A DNA stretch of 64,000 nucleotides, taken from Mucor racemosus. Lineage: Eukaryota > Mucoromycota > Mucoromycetes > Mucorales > Mucoraceae. The notes under the pieces are model-generated. The model was not told the DNA's origin, did not search any database, and worked only from the letters and a program-made list of their open reading frames with translations. Made by a program: the position numbers and the translations under genes. Of the stretch, positions 31,801 through 43,856 are shown one piece after another. The number at the start of each line of letters is the position of its first letter. Positions within the stretch are counted from its first letter, which is position 1. The DNA lies in assembly GCA_027405735.1 (NCBI GenBank), contig JAPEHQ010000002.1:1054001-1118000 (forward strand), given 5' to 3'.

Positions 31801-34800
31801 GCAAAAGCTAAAATGCAAAACGTATCAGATACATATTCGTTCTATATTGTTAAATGATGCCAAGTTACCAGCTTTTCTATAGCATTAATAAATGAGGGTA
31901 TCAAGATATGAACACCAGGCAATGAAGATCCAAATAATCGCTCTGAATTTAATATGATTGCGTGAATAATGGTATTATCATTTGATGCCAATCCCTAAAA
32001 CAAGATATTAATAACACTATTTTTCTATGAAAGTTCTTGGAGTTTACCTTTAAAATTGATTTATAAAACGCAGCAAAATAGCCTTCTGGAACTTTTTCCT
32101 CTGGCCTTTGAGACATGAGTCTACATAAACTTCCATAAGCAGCTGCTTTTCCAGCATTAAATGCACTAGAATAAAAAACAATGAATAAACGTATCTTATA
32201 TATATATATGTCATTTAAAGTTACTTACGAAGGTAGTTCAGTTGCTTGAAATAACCAAGGTGCTGCTTCAAACATGGCTGGAATAGGTATGTCACGATAA
32301 GGTTGCTGTGCTCTCACAAGTCGTAAAGTATCCCAAATCTCTACAATACAATGCATGGCAATAGCGTGATTTTGTGGTCCTTCAATTTGATTGACATTAC
32401 CAATAGTCAACAACATGTTTTTCCAAATGGATAATACTTGTTGTCCATCATAAGGCAAATTACTGAGAACAAGAAATTCTGAACTCTTGAAAGATCCTAA
32501 ACTTGTGGGTAACTTTTCTGTAACAGATGCAGGGTTTGTCATCATTGAAATTGTTTCGCCTGCTGGCCAAGCAGAAGAGGAAGATGTGCGATTTGACTGT
32601 ATTGAATAAAAAAGTTAGTTTACATCATAGATATATTCAACTCTGTTTACCTTTGTAGACATTTCTTCGATGGAACTTCCACTTGCATGATCCCAATCAA
32701 TAAAAACTTTCTTTTCATCATCCTTAGATGCTATTTTTGATGTATTTATTTGAGGACGAGCATCAGTATCTCCATGATGTACAAAATTCAGTAGTTTAGA
32801 ACCAGAATCTTGCCATAATGTATCGAGTTGTTGAATACTGATTGCACGTCGTCCTACACCTTTTTCTCCTGTTGTACCACTAGCACTTGTGCCGACATTG
32901 CCACCGTTAATGCTTCCACCTGAACCTCCGCCTGTCAAACTATTACCACTAGTGTTTGTATTACTTCTTTTACCAATTGAAGTACTTGAAGGTTGTATGT
33001 TACTTGAACTATGGATACTACTTGATGGAGTATTTGAAAATGAAGCAGATGATATAATATTCTTCTTGATACCAAATTTAATATTTTGCTTAGAAGCTTC
33101 TGGTTCTTGATGTCCTCCTCCTCTTTCCTCATCTTGATCTTCTTCTTCGCCTTCTTCATCTACAACTGAAGATGCCAAATTTGTTGATTTACGATCAGTT
33201 TTAAAAGTGTTTGCAATGTCTGATAATGAAGCACTGCTTAAATTTCTTAATATGGTAGAGACACTGCCTTCAGGTATGGGTTGTTCTTGAGGTTCTATAT
33301 ATTGTTTTTCTTGTGATTTCATATCAGTTAGTTGTCCTTCACTACCACATGCTGATAATGGTCTTCCAGAGGAGCCTCGTTTGAGACTACCTCCATGACG
33401 TGGGTTACCTTGCATACTTAGATGTCGAGATCTAACTTTAACTCTTGAATTACCTCCACTGTTATTACTACTTCCTACTCCTCCAGTAGTACCGTTATTA
33501 TTATTGTTATTATTATTATTATTATTACCGCTGCTACTATTGTTAATATTTCCAATATTATTACTATTAAAATGAGCAGAGTATCGGTTGTTATTGCTAT
33601 TAGCAGATGAGGGGAATTCTTCAATTAATCGAAACTTTGTCTCGGTATAAAGGTCGTATTCCACTTTGTATAATCGAGATGATAATAATCGAGTCAATTT
33701 TTGCATAATTCTCTATACAAAGAACATTTCATGAGTAATATGCTTATATCAAATATGTAATCAACTTTACCACCCATTGATTCAATGCTTGTACCCAGCG
33801 CATTGAACTCACTAGATGTATCTTGAGATTGTGCCATAATTCTGTGTGTGTAATCTTTGCTCGAATAAATGCATGTAGTAATGTCTCCCAAATGTAATCT
33901 GCCAGCTCCTCTGCTAGTGATTGAACAGGAATTCTACTGTATTTCTCGGGTTGGCTCATAAACCATTGCTGAATATCCAATAAACACTGAAGTAGCAATT
34001 CCCAACTTTCCCATTCAATTTCGATACCACCTTTTGAAACTGCAATTGCACGATACACATTAATAGCATCTTTATATAATGCCACCAAACCTTCCCAATC
34101 TGTTACTTGTTGTACATTGGCTACCATCATATCTCTACTTCCACCACTCTTTTTAGGTGTACGGTCTTCAAATATCAACTTGATCATCAGTAAATAGCGT
34201 CGTAAGAATGTATTTGCATCTGAATATTCTTCTTCATTTGCTTTTGATTGTGGTAATGGTGGAAGGGGAGGCTCTTCAGTTGTAGGCGAAGTTGTAATGA
34301 CTCTTGATGAAGAAATAATAGATGCGTTATCATTGTTGAGAGAATTAGATACAGATGCAGTGCTACTTGAACGAGTTACTGCACTAATGCTACCAGATCT
34401 TCTTAAAAAGGAGGGTCGCTCTTCTTCGCTGCCTAAAATCCAAACACCTAAAATGTGAATTGCACCTCGAGTAATATCTCGATACTGTGAATTTGGACAT
34501 GGTAAAATCAATGATTGACGTATAATTTCATGCAGCATTTCTCGAGTTTCATGGGATGAAAGAACAATTGATTTTAAAATGGGTGTTGCAGGTGAAGAAG
34601 AAGGCGTAGTTGCTGCTGGTGCGTGTGACAAATGTGGCCAATGCGCATTAGATTGATGGCTATTGTTATCAAGACAATAGCCGATTAAAAATCGTAAAAG
34701 TGATCGAAGAATACTTGGAGGGCATGAAGGAAATCCGCATACTTGGATTGAATATGATTAGTATAGTACAATTTCTTGTCTTTATATATAGAAAAATTAC

Positions 34801-36227
34801 CTCCTGATTTCAATGTTCCTTCAACATGGAGTGATCTTGATATAAGGGGAACGAATTTAGTCATATAATGAGTTTTGAATATTTTAAACAAGAATTTAGC
34901 ACTAGCAGTAGCTGCATCAATACCAACACCAGTAGCAATACCATCATCTGGTTCAAAATGATCTCCTGGAGGATAATCATACTCATCTGGAGGTGGAGGA
35001 GAACCTGCAGCCACAAATGCCAAACGGACAAGATTAGAAATAAAAATATGTATCAATGCAATAGAATCATTAAATGTAGGTTGTACATGATTTGGAAATA
35101 AAGGCTGAGTGTCATCTCCCAAAATCAAGCGCTGGCGTAATTCAATAGGGCTTGCTTTGATTTTATCATCACGTTGTAAACCATGATTGATTTGTTTATC
35201 TGCATGGCTTTCTCTTAGTTTCTTTACAAACTGTAATCCACTTGAATGCAATTTATTAGAGGTTGGAGGCTCTTCAACGTCTTGAATATTTGTAGGTGAT
35301 ATTAAATGAGGTGTAGCATGCATTGGTGTTGGAATACTAGGTGGATTATTATTACTATTGGAATTATTCGAGGTGGGACTATAATATTGAATTTCATCCA
35401 ATACAAATAAATCAAGTGAAATGGCATTTGCGAATAAATTCATACATTCAGGGTATTCTACAACTTGATCATTGAGCCACAATAAAAGTAATTGAAATCC
35501 TAGTGCTCGAAGTCTAGGATGATTGCCGTGATCCAAAACATAAGTGAGAATAATTGCAATGTTGTGTCTTTGCCACCCGTTTCGCATTAATTCAGGCACA
35601 TAGAGAAATATCTTTCGAAGCAATAATAATGTCTTTTGAAAACTGACTAATTCTTTACTATTCCAAGAATTTGGCCTTTCTGATTTATCTAATTACAAGC
35701 AAAATGTTATTATACTTTTCAACATCTATATTTCTATCTCTCTTTTTTTTTTTTTTCTTTTTTTTTTTTACGTTTGATTTTCTCTATTTGATGAATACAA
35801 GTTTCAAAAACTACTTGAAAAACTTGCTCTGCGTGTTCTTGAAAGAATCTTGCTTGATCAAAAGTATTTGTGGCATCTTTAACGTGATGTTAATATAAGA
35901 ATAGCATTAAATTATAGTTTGTTTGTTTTTTTTTTTACCTATAAAACTCCATAAACTTTGTGCTCTGGATTTAATCTTTTGTCTTTCATCCAGAAAATTC
36001 TTTGCTTTCTTCTTTAATTTTTCAGGTTTATCATCTTTTGCACTTGGAAGCGTAAAAGTTGAAGTAGAAGGCAAAATAGGAACGTCCAGGCCAAGGGTAT
36101 TAGTATTATTATCTATATTTTCATTGATTATTGATTTTGGCTTTTCAGGTAATGATGCTGATGTTGCTATAGATGCCGAAGAAAGCCCCTTTTTCGTTGA
36201 TGATGAAGAAGACATTGCTTTTCTCAT
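28900..36227 (-). CDS. RalGAP subunit alpha-like protein (tuberin/RapGAP domain)
   Basis: GTPase-activating subunit for Ral/Rheb-type small GTPases, related to RALGAPA1/2 and tuberin. Seventeen exons: 36227-35939, 35876-35772, 35679-34801, 34741-33771, 33712-32651, 32596-32229, 32165-32048, 31994-31869, 31807-31340, 31282-30534, 30481-30410, 30346-30182, 30127-29828, 29761-29479, 29422-29264, 29206-29013, 28951-28900. They give 2,119 residues (human RALGAPA1 is about 2,036). The N-terminal helical region matches family order (RFFQEHAEQVFQVVFE..LLLLRKIFLYVPELMRNGWQ). A Ser/Asn-rich low-complexity insert with poly-Asn lies at about residues 790-1080. The catalytic RapGAP domain begins near residue 1891 (YVAHGQEDEQSI..N) and includes the catalytic Asn-thumb segment RHIGNDHVHIIW, Asn1991. 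The phase closes through all introns. One donor is weak (GTTTTT at 29478). Confidence 0.93.
33480..33535 (-). repeat. In-frame ATT/AAT trinucleotide run (poly-Asn) in RalGAP exon 5
   Basis: Imperfect TTATTATTATTG units encode ten consecutive Asn residues (about 812-821) within the disordered insert. It is a coding microsatellite likely to vary in length between strains. Confidence 0.85.
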
Positions 36228-37394
36228 TATATCTATCTAATAATGCAACAAAAGAAAAATGATGAAAAAAAAGTGAGAAAATGAAAAAAACAAGTTAGGG
36301 TCCAATTATATAAATACAAAATTCACAGCCAACAGAAAGTAAAAACACACACTTTTGTCCTGTATTGCTGAAAAATCTGTATATATTTACTCCCAACTAA
36401 AAAGCAAAGAGTTATGTTATGTATAATGTATGCGATATCTAATTCCGTTGTTAAGTTTTCTCCTTAATAAGCATCATACATACATTACATTTATAAGTTT
36501 CGCGTTTTTATTTTGCTTTACATTGTAATACACATTCATTTGTAGGCTTTTAAATAACCGCTTAAATCCTGCTGCAAATCAAATTTGTATACAAACTGCT
36601 TGTTGCCAAGGAGACCAGTTCAAACCTATTTTTGTAGCTTGCTATCCATTCAAATAACTGTATTTTAAGGATAACATCAAAGCTTATTCAATTCTATCTC
36701 GTATAGAGTGCAAAAAAGTACTTGAATTTAAGTTCAACTACATTAAGTTTGTAAAAAAAAGTAATGAATGTTGGGATTATTATCTTCAGGGCAGTTTAGC
36801 AATTGTTTTGTAATTTGGTGGAAAATTGTCATTCTGGTAAATACGTAACTTCTTCATTAATAACAATGCACAATAGCTGATTATCAAAGATTTGCAACGC
36901 TACATATTTAACGTTTGTAAATAGCAATCAGTACTAACCTCAAATTTTTCGGCGATAGCTGTAAAAAACTGATATTAATTTGGAACAACTTTGAAGAGCT
37001 TTTTCATGACATTATGCAACTAAACAATAACTTGAGTATATATCAAAATTATCTTTATTACCTGAAGTTTACTATTATGTTTCTTTTTTTGTGTACCATA
37101 TTGAGCATCGATCACAAAGGACATAAACTGCATGTCAACTGTAATGTGACACCCGTTTGCAACAACTGCTTCAAACGAGGGATGATATGACTAATATATC
37201 CATAAAAAATATATCGCTTCTTATAATTATATCGGTGTCATACTTTCTGATCAAAATTAAAATGTATTTTGATAAAAATACATGTCTGGATCCTGCTATG
37301 CAGAGCAAAATTTTCATAGCTTTCAATCTTCATTATCGGAGCGTACTCTCTTTTCTATAACTAACTTCATACAAAACTCTTTTCAGAATATACC
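36228..37394. other. Intergenic region upstream of RalGAP gene
   Basis: 1.2 kb, AT-rich, holding the RalGAP promoter at its left edge. Nothing else is recognised; the frame at 37157-37360 overlaps the edge of the family-A fragment and has no features. Confidence 0.5.
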
Positions 37395-38515
37395 TTAGAC
37401 ACTGCCACGTAGTTATAATACAGTAGTAAATAATGATGTTTGATCTTAGAATGCGAGTAAATGAAAATATCAGTCTCTAATATAGACTGCTACCTATATT
37501 AAAAACATTAGTCCCTTATGTTAGAATGTATATTCAGATACAAGAAAAGAACACCAGCATGATGGTTTGATATGCCTTATCAAACGGTGAATATATCCTT
37601 GTAATATGAAAACAAAAAGAGAGAAGCAACACACGTAGAAAAGGATTTTCAAGGCTTTATTTTATTTAGTGCATTTAAAACATTGCTAAATTGCACATTT
37701 CAGTCAATGTAAAAGCACCATCACAACGCATGAACCATAAATTAAGCAAAATAGTCAATATCTGTTACTATAATAGAAGCATAAAATTTTCTACTAGAAA
37801 AACCGTCTATCATATCATACATTCATTGAAAAATTGCAAAAACGAGCCCGTAGAGCGATGCCGTAATTAAGCATAGCAAGATTGAACGGCTAAGTCTCTT
37901 ATTCTATGGTTTATATCTAAGTTTTAAATAAAAATGTGTTTTTTTTTATACTTTTCTTATATTTAACCATGTATGATCTGAAAATTCAGACTTTGTAGCG
38001 GACATTTTCGGGACTCATTTTACCCTTACCAACACTCATGATTTTGATCAAAAATCAGAAAAATCAAATTTTGATACCAAAATCAACGTTTAAATATACT
38101 ACATTGTGAGAGAAAATTGTAGCCATGACTAATACACATTTTATAAAAGCTTAATATTAAATGTCAAGTAATGAAAATTTGTACTTTTGGCACAAAAACG
38201 GATTTTTGATTAAAGAATTTTCATGTAATATTTTGCAATGAAAATGTTTGTTGTTTTTTATGGAGCAAATAGAGAGCTAAATTCTGTATAAGTGAATATT
38301 TTTTATTTTCATAATTAGTATTATAAATAACTCTAAATTTGCAAAAACAGAAAAAAAAATTTAAAAAACGTCAAAATTGATGATCTGGACAAGAATAATT
38401 TTCAAAATTAATATTCCGCTTATAAGCCTTGTATGTCTTAAAAATAAGAGATTTTATAATACTTGAAAACATTTTTCAAGCATCTACTATGCTGTATTCC
38501 CCCGATTCAAGAGTA
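37395..38515 (-). repeat. Family-A fragment, inverted (copy 3, internal part only)
   Basis: The reverse complement of this stretch follows 2280-3360 and 40795-41860. Shared markers include GTAGCAGTCTATATTA, CCCGAAAATGTCCGCTA, AAATCATGAGTGTTGGTAAG and AAGTATTATAAAATCTCTTA. Neither terminal repeat is present. It adjoins the dynein fragment at 38530-38640 in the orientation expected if both came from one larger ancestor. Confidence 0.8.
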
Positions 38516-38529
38516 CTATTGTAAAACTC

Positions 38530-38640
38530 GATACATCAAATTGGTTGGTTTCACCTACAGTACCAAACAAGAAAGGATGTGTTGTAGGAGACCATGTTAC
38601 AGCATACACATAATCATCTGCGTGTTCAAATCAGTAAAAA
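38530..38640 (-). pseudogene. Dynein intermediate-chain fragment (WD segment missing from copies 1 and 2)
   Basis: On the minus strand one frame reads FEHADDYVYAVTWSPTTHP then FLFGTVGETNQFDV. This follows the dynein intermediate-chain signature (ADDYVYDV.W.P.HP.LFGTVDGT..FDLW) nearly residue for residue. An in-frame stop lies just before FEH, and the fragment ends in unrelated sequence after QFDV. In family-A copies 1 and 2 precisely this piece is deleted between their ADD-like and VDRTSQF segments. The 102-codon open frame on the plus strand here is a shadow of this remnant. Confidence 0.75.
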
Positions 38641-39406
38641 AGACAAGGGATAGCATATGCTTGTTTAAAATAAACGATACTAATAATAAACAACACGACA
38701 TTGAAAATATTTACAGTGCATGTATGTATAATAAAATCAAGCATATCGTACTTTATAAACCTTCTTATGAGGTATTATAATAAAAAGGGGATAGGAAATA
38801 TTAGGCTTGTTGTGATTTTTTGATTTTTACAAAATAAATAGTTGATGTATGACGATTCTCTTTTAAACACGCATATACAACTTGAAAATTAAAAAAAACT
38901 AGGAAAGGTGAATAAACAATCTTGAAATAAGCTATATAATCTCGATGTTCTCTGAGCGTCTTCAGTTATACGAGGAACATTTCGTTCCGTTAGGTCTTGA
39001 TGTTCTACTACATAAAAAGAAAAAAAATGAGTGAATGATAGACAGAACTTTATATACAATTTGTCAACTAATTTGTGCTTTAAGTCTTTAGTCTTAATCT
39101 TTTCCTACAACAAGGTGCCCTTTTTATTCATAAATTCTGAAAAATTAAAAGAAAAACTAAATCTCTAAACGAGGTGAGTTACGAATGACAATTGCTTAAA
39201 CGATCAATTTATGAATCAAATTCAAGATAACAACAAGATACATCTGAATCTTGTTTATCGAAAACTAGATGTATGAGATCAATACTTACGGCAGATGATG
39301 ATGGTTTTCTTGCTATTATATCTTGTTGCAATCAATTAATATTAACATTATTAATCCCTAAATAAAGAAAATTAATCCTGTACAAAACACATAATATTTT
39401 GTATTT
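38641..39406. other. Spacer between dynein fragment and family-A copy 2
   Basis: Nothing is firmly recognised. On the minus strand at about 39012-38910 there is a short open segment behind a splice-acceptor-like TTTTTATGTAG. It may be another decayed exon but matches nothing I know. Confidence 0.35.
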
Positions 39407-40367
39407 CACCAAGTACCATACATTATCATCTTCTACAGTATTAATACATCTTACAATCTATTGACTGACTACGACATTTATTGAAGTCCAAAGTCTTGAT
39501 ATTGGATATAAGAAATTCCTAGCGTACTAAGTTTATCCGCCAATGAAACAAGAACGTTTGGGCCTCAATTATGGCACCATATTATTTCATCCCAGCGATT
39601 AATCGATCAAGTAGCTATTAAATCAACATCCAAGCACATTTAGTGCAGCATTAAAACAAGGCAACTCACAAGCTCTGAAAGCACGGTTAAATTATGATTG
39701 ATCCATTTCAATTCATAAATTACTATCAAACAGAACTAATGGTTCAATAGTGCCTTAAATTACATCTCAGGATCTCAATGTCAAATCAATATAAAGGCCA
39801 TAATTTTATGTCTAAATAAACTATAATATCTTGTTTTTATTATACAGTTGAAGAACTGATTCATTACTCATTCTCTTTTAATTGTATTCTTTTTTAACTA
39901 TTATTTATCAAACCTGAAAATATATGACAGAATGGGTGAATATAAACGTATAAAGCAAAGCTTGTTTTTGAATGAAAGTATTAATTATTCTGATCAACGT
40001 CAATGGGTTCAAAAGTTATAGTTAAGTGCAATTATTGTTATGTATTAAATTGCATAATTTGATATACAGAAAACTCTTGATGCATTTATTCTTTTTTTTG
40101 ACAATGCTACAAATCATCGTTCAATATGACTGAATATTAATGCATCAGGGAAAATGTAACCGGCAAAAAACTGATGCTCAAGATTGATAAAAGTGCATTC
40201 ACTGTGTAGTGAAAATTGCAACATTTGATGGATAAAAATTACAGGACCAAGATGTTGAGTTTGCCTCATGATTTTTATTAAAAGGGTTTAAAAGCATACT
40301 TTATCAAACTTACTTAGATGCTAAATACTCACCATATGTTATTAGTATTATCTTGTTTTTTATTTAA

Positions 40368-40674
40368 TAGCTGTATTATTAAAAATCAAGCTTTTCATAG
40401 CTTGTAACAAGGACAATGGGATTTTTCAGATTTTAGATTGTCATTTATCATAAGGCGCGCTGATGATACGTTTAATACTATTGTAGATCGAACCAGTTAG
40501 TTTAATTTATGGAATTTGTTGAATGCAAATACAGAGGAACCATTTGTAGATACTTCAGTTGGTTTTCTAGTAAAGCATTGAATAAATTGGCTTGGGACAA
40601 AGAGGATAAAAAAGTGGCAATAGGTTCCAGTGATGGCCAAGTTTATGTTTATTATGGTTTATGATATTGGAGAG
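40368..40674 (+). pseudogene. Captured dynein intermediate-chain fragment (in family-A copy 2)
   Basis: Equivalent to 1870-2175, with the same internal deletion and the same frameshift before ALNKLAWD. The 3' part is the same at protein level as in copy 1 (ALNKLAWDKEDKKVAIGSSD..). This copy keeps TATGATATTGGAGAG before GTAAGA at 40675, the family's YDIGE followed by a splice donor. An in-frame TAG interrupts VDRTS.FNLW. Shared scars show that the fragment was captured and damaged before the two copies dispersed. Confidence 0.8.
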
Positions 40675-43070
40675 GTAAGACTAAAACTTAATTTAAAATA
40701 TCTCTAGCGCAATAATTATAAAGTAAGACTATATTATCATCAAATAAACTACCACACAATATTAACATGTATAAATAGTTACAGTAATAAGCTTGAATCA
40801 AGTGGGTACAGAATCATTAATTCTTGAAACAGTTTACAAGTATTATAAAATCTCTTATTTTTAAGACTTACAAGGCTTATAAGCGGAATATTAATTTTGA
40901 AAATTATTCTTGTCCAGATCATCAATTTTGACATTTTTTAATTTTTTTTTTCTGAATTTGCAAATCAAGAGTTAATTATACTACCAATTATAAAAACAAA
41001 AAATATACACATATGCCGAATTTAGCGCTCTATTTGCTTAATAAAAAATAGCAAACATTTTTATTGCAAAATATTACATGAAAATTCTTTAATCAAAAAT
41101 CCGTTTTTGTGCCAAAAGTACAAATTTTCATTACTTGACATTTAATATTAAGCTTTTATAAAATGTGTATTAGTCATGGCTACAATTTTCTCTCACAATG
41201 TAGTATATTTAAACGTTGATTTTGGTATCAAAATTTGATTTTTCTGATTTTTGATCAAAATCATGAGTGTTGGTAAGGGTAAAATGAGTCCCGAAAATGT
41301 CCGCTACAAAGTCTGAATTTTCAAACCAGACATGGTTAAATATAAAAAAAGTTAAAAAAAAAGAAGTGCTTTTTTATTTAAAACTTAGGTATACCATTCT
41401 ATAAGAGACTTACCCATTCGATCTTGCTATGCTCAATTACGGCTTCGCTCTACGGGCTTGCTTTTGCAATTTTTCAATGAATGTATGATATGATACACGC
41501 GTTTTCTGTTAAAAAAAATGTATGTTTCTATGATAACAGATATTGCCTATTTTGTTTGATTTATGGTTCATGCGTTGTGATGCTGCTTTTACATTGGCTG
41601 AAATGAGCAATTTAACAGGGTTTTAATTGGGCTAAGTAATGTAAAGCCTTGAAAACCCTTTTCTACTCCAATGATATATTCACCCTTTGATAAGGCATAT
41701 CAGACAATCAAGCTTGTATTCTTTTGTTTTATCTGAATACGCATGCTAACATAAGAGACTAATGTTTTTAATATAGGTAGCAGTCTATATTAAAGACGAC
41801 TTATATTTTCATTTAAACGCATTTTAAGATCAAATATCATCATTTACTACTGCATTGTTGAGCGTATTTCTTGATTAACAGATCAAATCAAAGGCAATAA
41901 TATTTATATCTAATCAATGAGACGCTATAATTGGCTACAAACCCATGAAATGTTCGAGAAAAGTGATAAAATTTTGATTGATATAGAAACAAAAAAAGAA
42001 TAATCTAATGTCTTGCCGAATAGCTATAGTTTTGATCATAGCTATACTTGAAAACAAATCTTTTTACAGCTGACAACAATGGTAACCTAATAAAATAGTA
42101 AGTTTAAAGAAGGTAAAGTGTTTTAAATTTTATGTGTGATAAAGTAACATTTATAACCTTAGATTTGGCTTGCATATAAATTTAAGCAGTAAGTGTTATT
42201 TAAGTTTATGCTCGAGAAAAAAACATTGTTGCTGTAACCATTATTATAGCTATAAACATATTTACGAATGATGAGAATCGTAAATATATTGGTTCGTGCA
42301 TGTATTGTTCTACATCAACAACGTATTGAATTGTATTATTATCCATAAGTTATATTAATAAAAGCAAATGTAATTTAAAAACCCATTCCGGTAAAAAAAA
42401 ATGGAATGAAACTTTGACAACAGCACGATGCTCATGTAAACCTCAATTTGTGTCCATACAATCAGCTCATTAGGCTCATGGTCAGATTTTATTATAGGGA
42501 TAATGGTATTCTTATGGGCAATTCTACTATTATATACTCATGGGATTAATGTTATGCACATGGACAGAATCTATAATTCTGCACATACAGGCTTCGCGTT
42601 GTTGTGTTCGTGTGTAATTTCTTTTGTTGTGCCCATGTGCATAGTACTATTTGTTTAACCATATTCAGTGGACACAACAGCTCAGGCTATAGTGTGCAGC
42701 CCACCACCTGGACACAACGGAATCAACTTGTGCAGCACAGGTCGGCCGTAATGAAAGTGTTAATATCAGATTTAAGAACCTCCTAGCGTACTAAGTTTAT
42801 CCATCAATTAACAAGAACAACGCTTCTTGGACTTCAATTATGACACCATATTATTTCATCCCAGCGGTTAATCGATTAAGTAGCTGTCAAATCAACATCC
42901 AAGCACATTTAGTGCAGCATTGAAATCAGGCAACTCACAAGCTCTGCAAAAACGGTTAAATTATGATTGATCCATTTCAATCGATAGATTACTATCAAAC
43001 AGATCTAATGGTTCGATAGTGCCTTAAATTACATCTGAGGATCTCAATGTCAAATCAATATAAAAGGCCA

Positions 43071-43799
43071 TGCAGTGGAATTACATACTAAAAACGCTTG
43101 ATAAAATAAAAACAACCTAAATTTCAAGTGTCGCTCATAAAATATGATGCCACTTGAAATGTGAACAACGATAATAAACAAACGCTTCAATTGAACACAA
43201 TAACAAACGCATGCTAAAAATATGAAATACCCTTTTTGAACCATACATGTCGTGTAGATGATAGCACCCTTGATCACGGCGCAATCAATTACACAAATGA
43301 CATATATATCAAAACAGGATTCTATCCAAATCAATAATGTTAATAAACAAAGATATCAATTTAGTCAACTACTCATCTATATCGTAGTTGCACTATCAAT
43401 ATAAATAAGATTCAAGCATATAAAAACTACCCCTTAAAAATCAAGGTTACATAAAATAGATATAACAGAAATAAACAAAAACAACCATTTCCCAAAAGGT
43501 CGATATTGTCACACTTGACATACAATCCCTTATGGTCAATGCTCTATACAATTTACCCCTTAAAATATCAAATCAATAACAATGTACTCAAAACTGGAAG
43601 ATTACTAAATATACATCCATTCAAGTCTGATGGTATCCAAGTTCTTCAAATCACTATAAATACCCTCATACTTTTCAATTATTTTAACTCTTCAGAAATC
43701 TTTTGGTAATGAAAACTTTAGCTGATTATAATTGTATTTCTACTGCTTTTATTTTTATATTTTTTTTATTTTAGTAAATTAACATCGTAATTTACTGCA
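43071..43799 (+). repeat. 5' LTR of chromovirus
   Basis: 729 bp, TGCAGT..ACTGCA ends (6-bp inverted termini). Short shadow frames inside it recur in the 3' LTR and the solo LTR and are not genes. TATA-like TATAAATAAG at about 43401 may mark the promoter. Confidence 0.95.
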
Positions 43800-43856
43800 T
43801 TTTTTACAATTTATCAAGACTGAATTTTTTATCTTACTACTACTACTACTCATACC

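Noticed and set aside
38463..38780. 105-codon plus-strand frame as a gene
   Set aside because: It is antisense to the dynein intermediate-chain remnant and overlaps the family-A fragment.
38910..39012. Minus-strand open segment behind an acceptor-like TTTTTATGTAG as a gene exon
   Set aside because: Only about 34 codons, no partner exons found, no family recognised; kept only as a note on the spacer.
43050..43334. Frames of about 94-100 codons in the chromovirus LTRs and in the solo LTR (16593-16874)
   Set aside because: They lie entirely inside LTRs, are conserved only because the LTRs are copies, and carry no recognisable domain.
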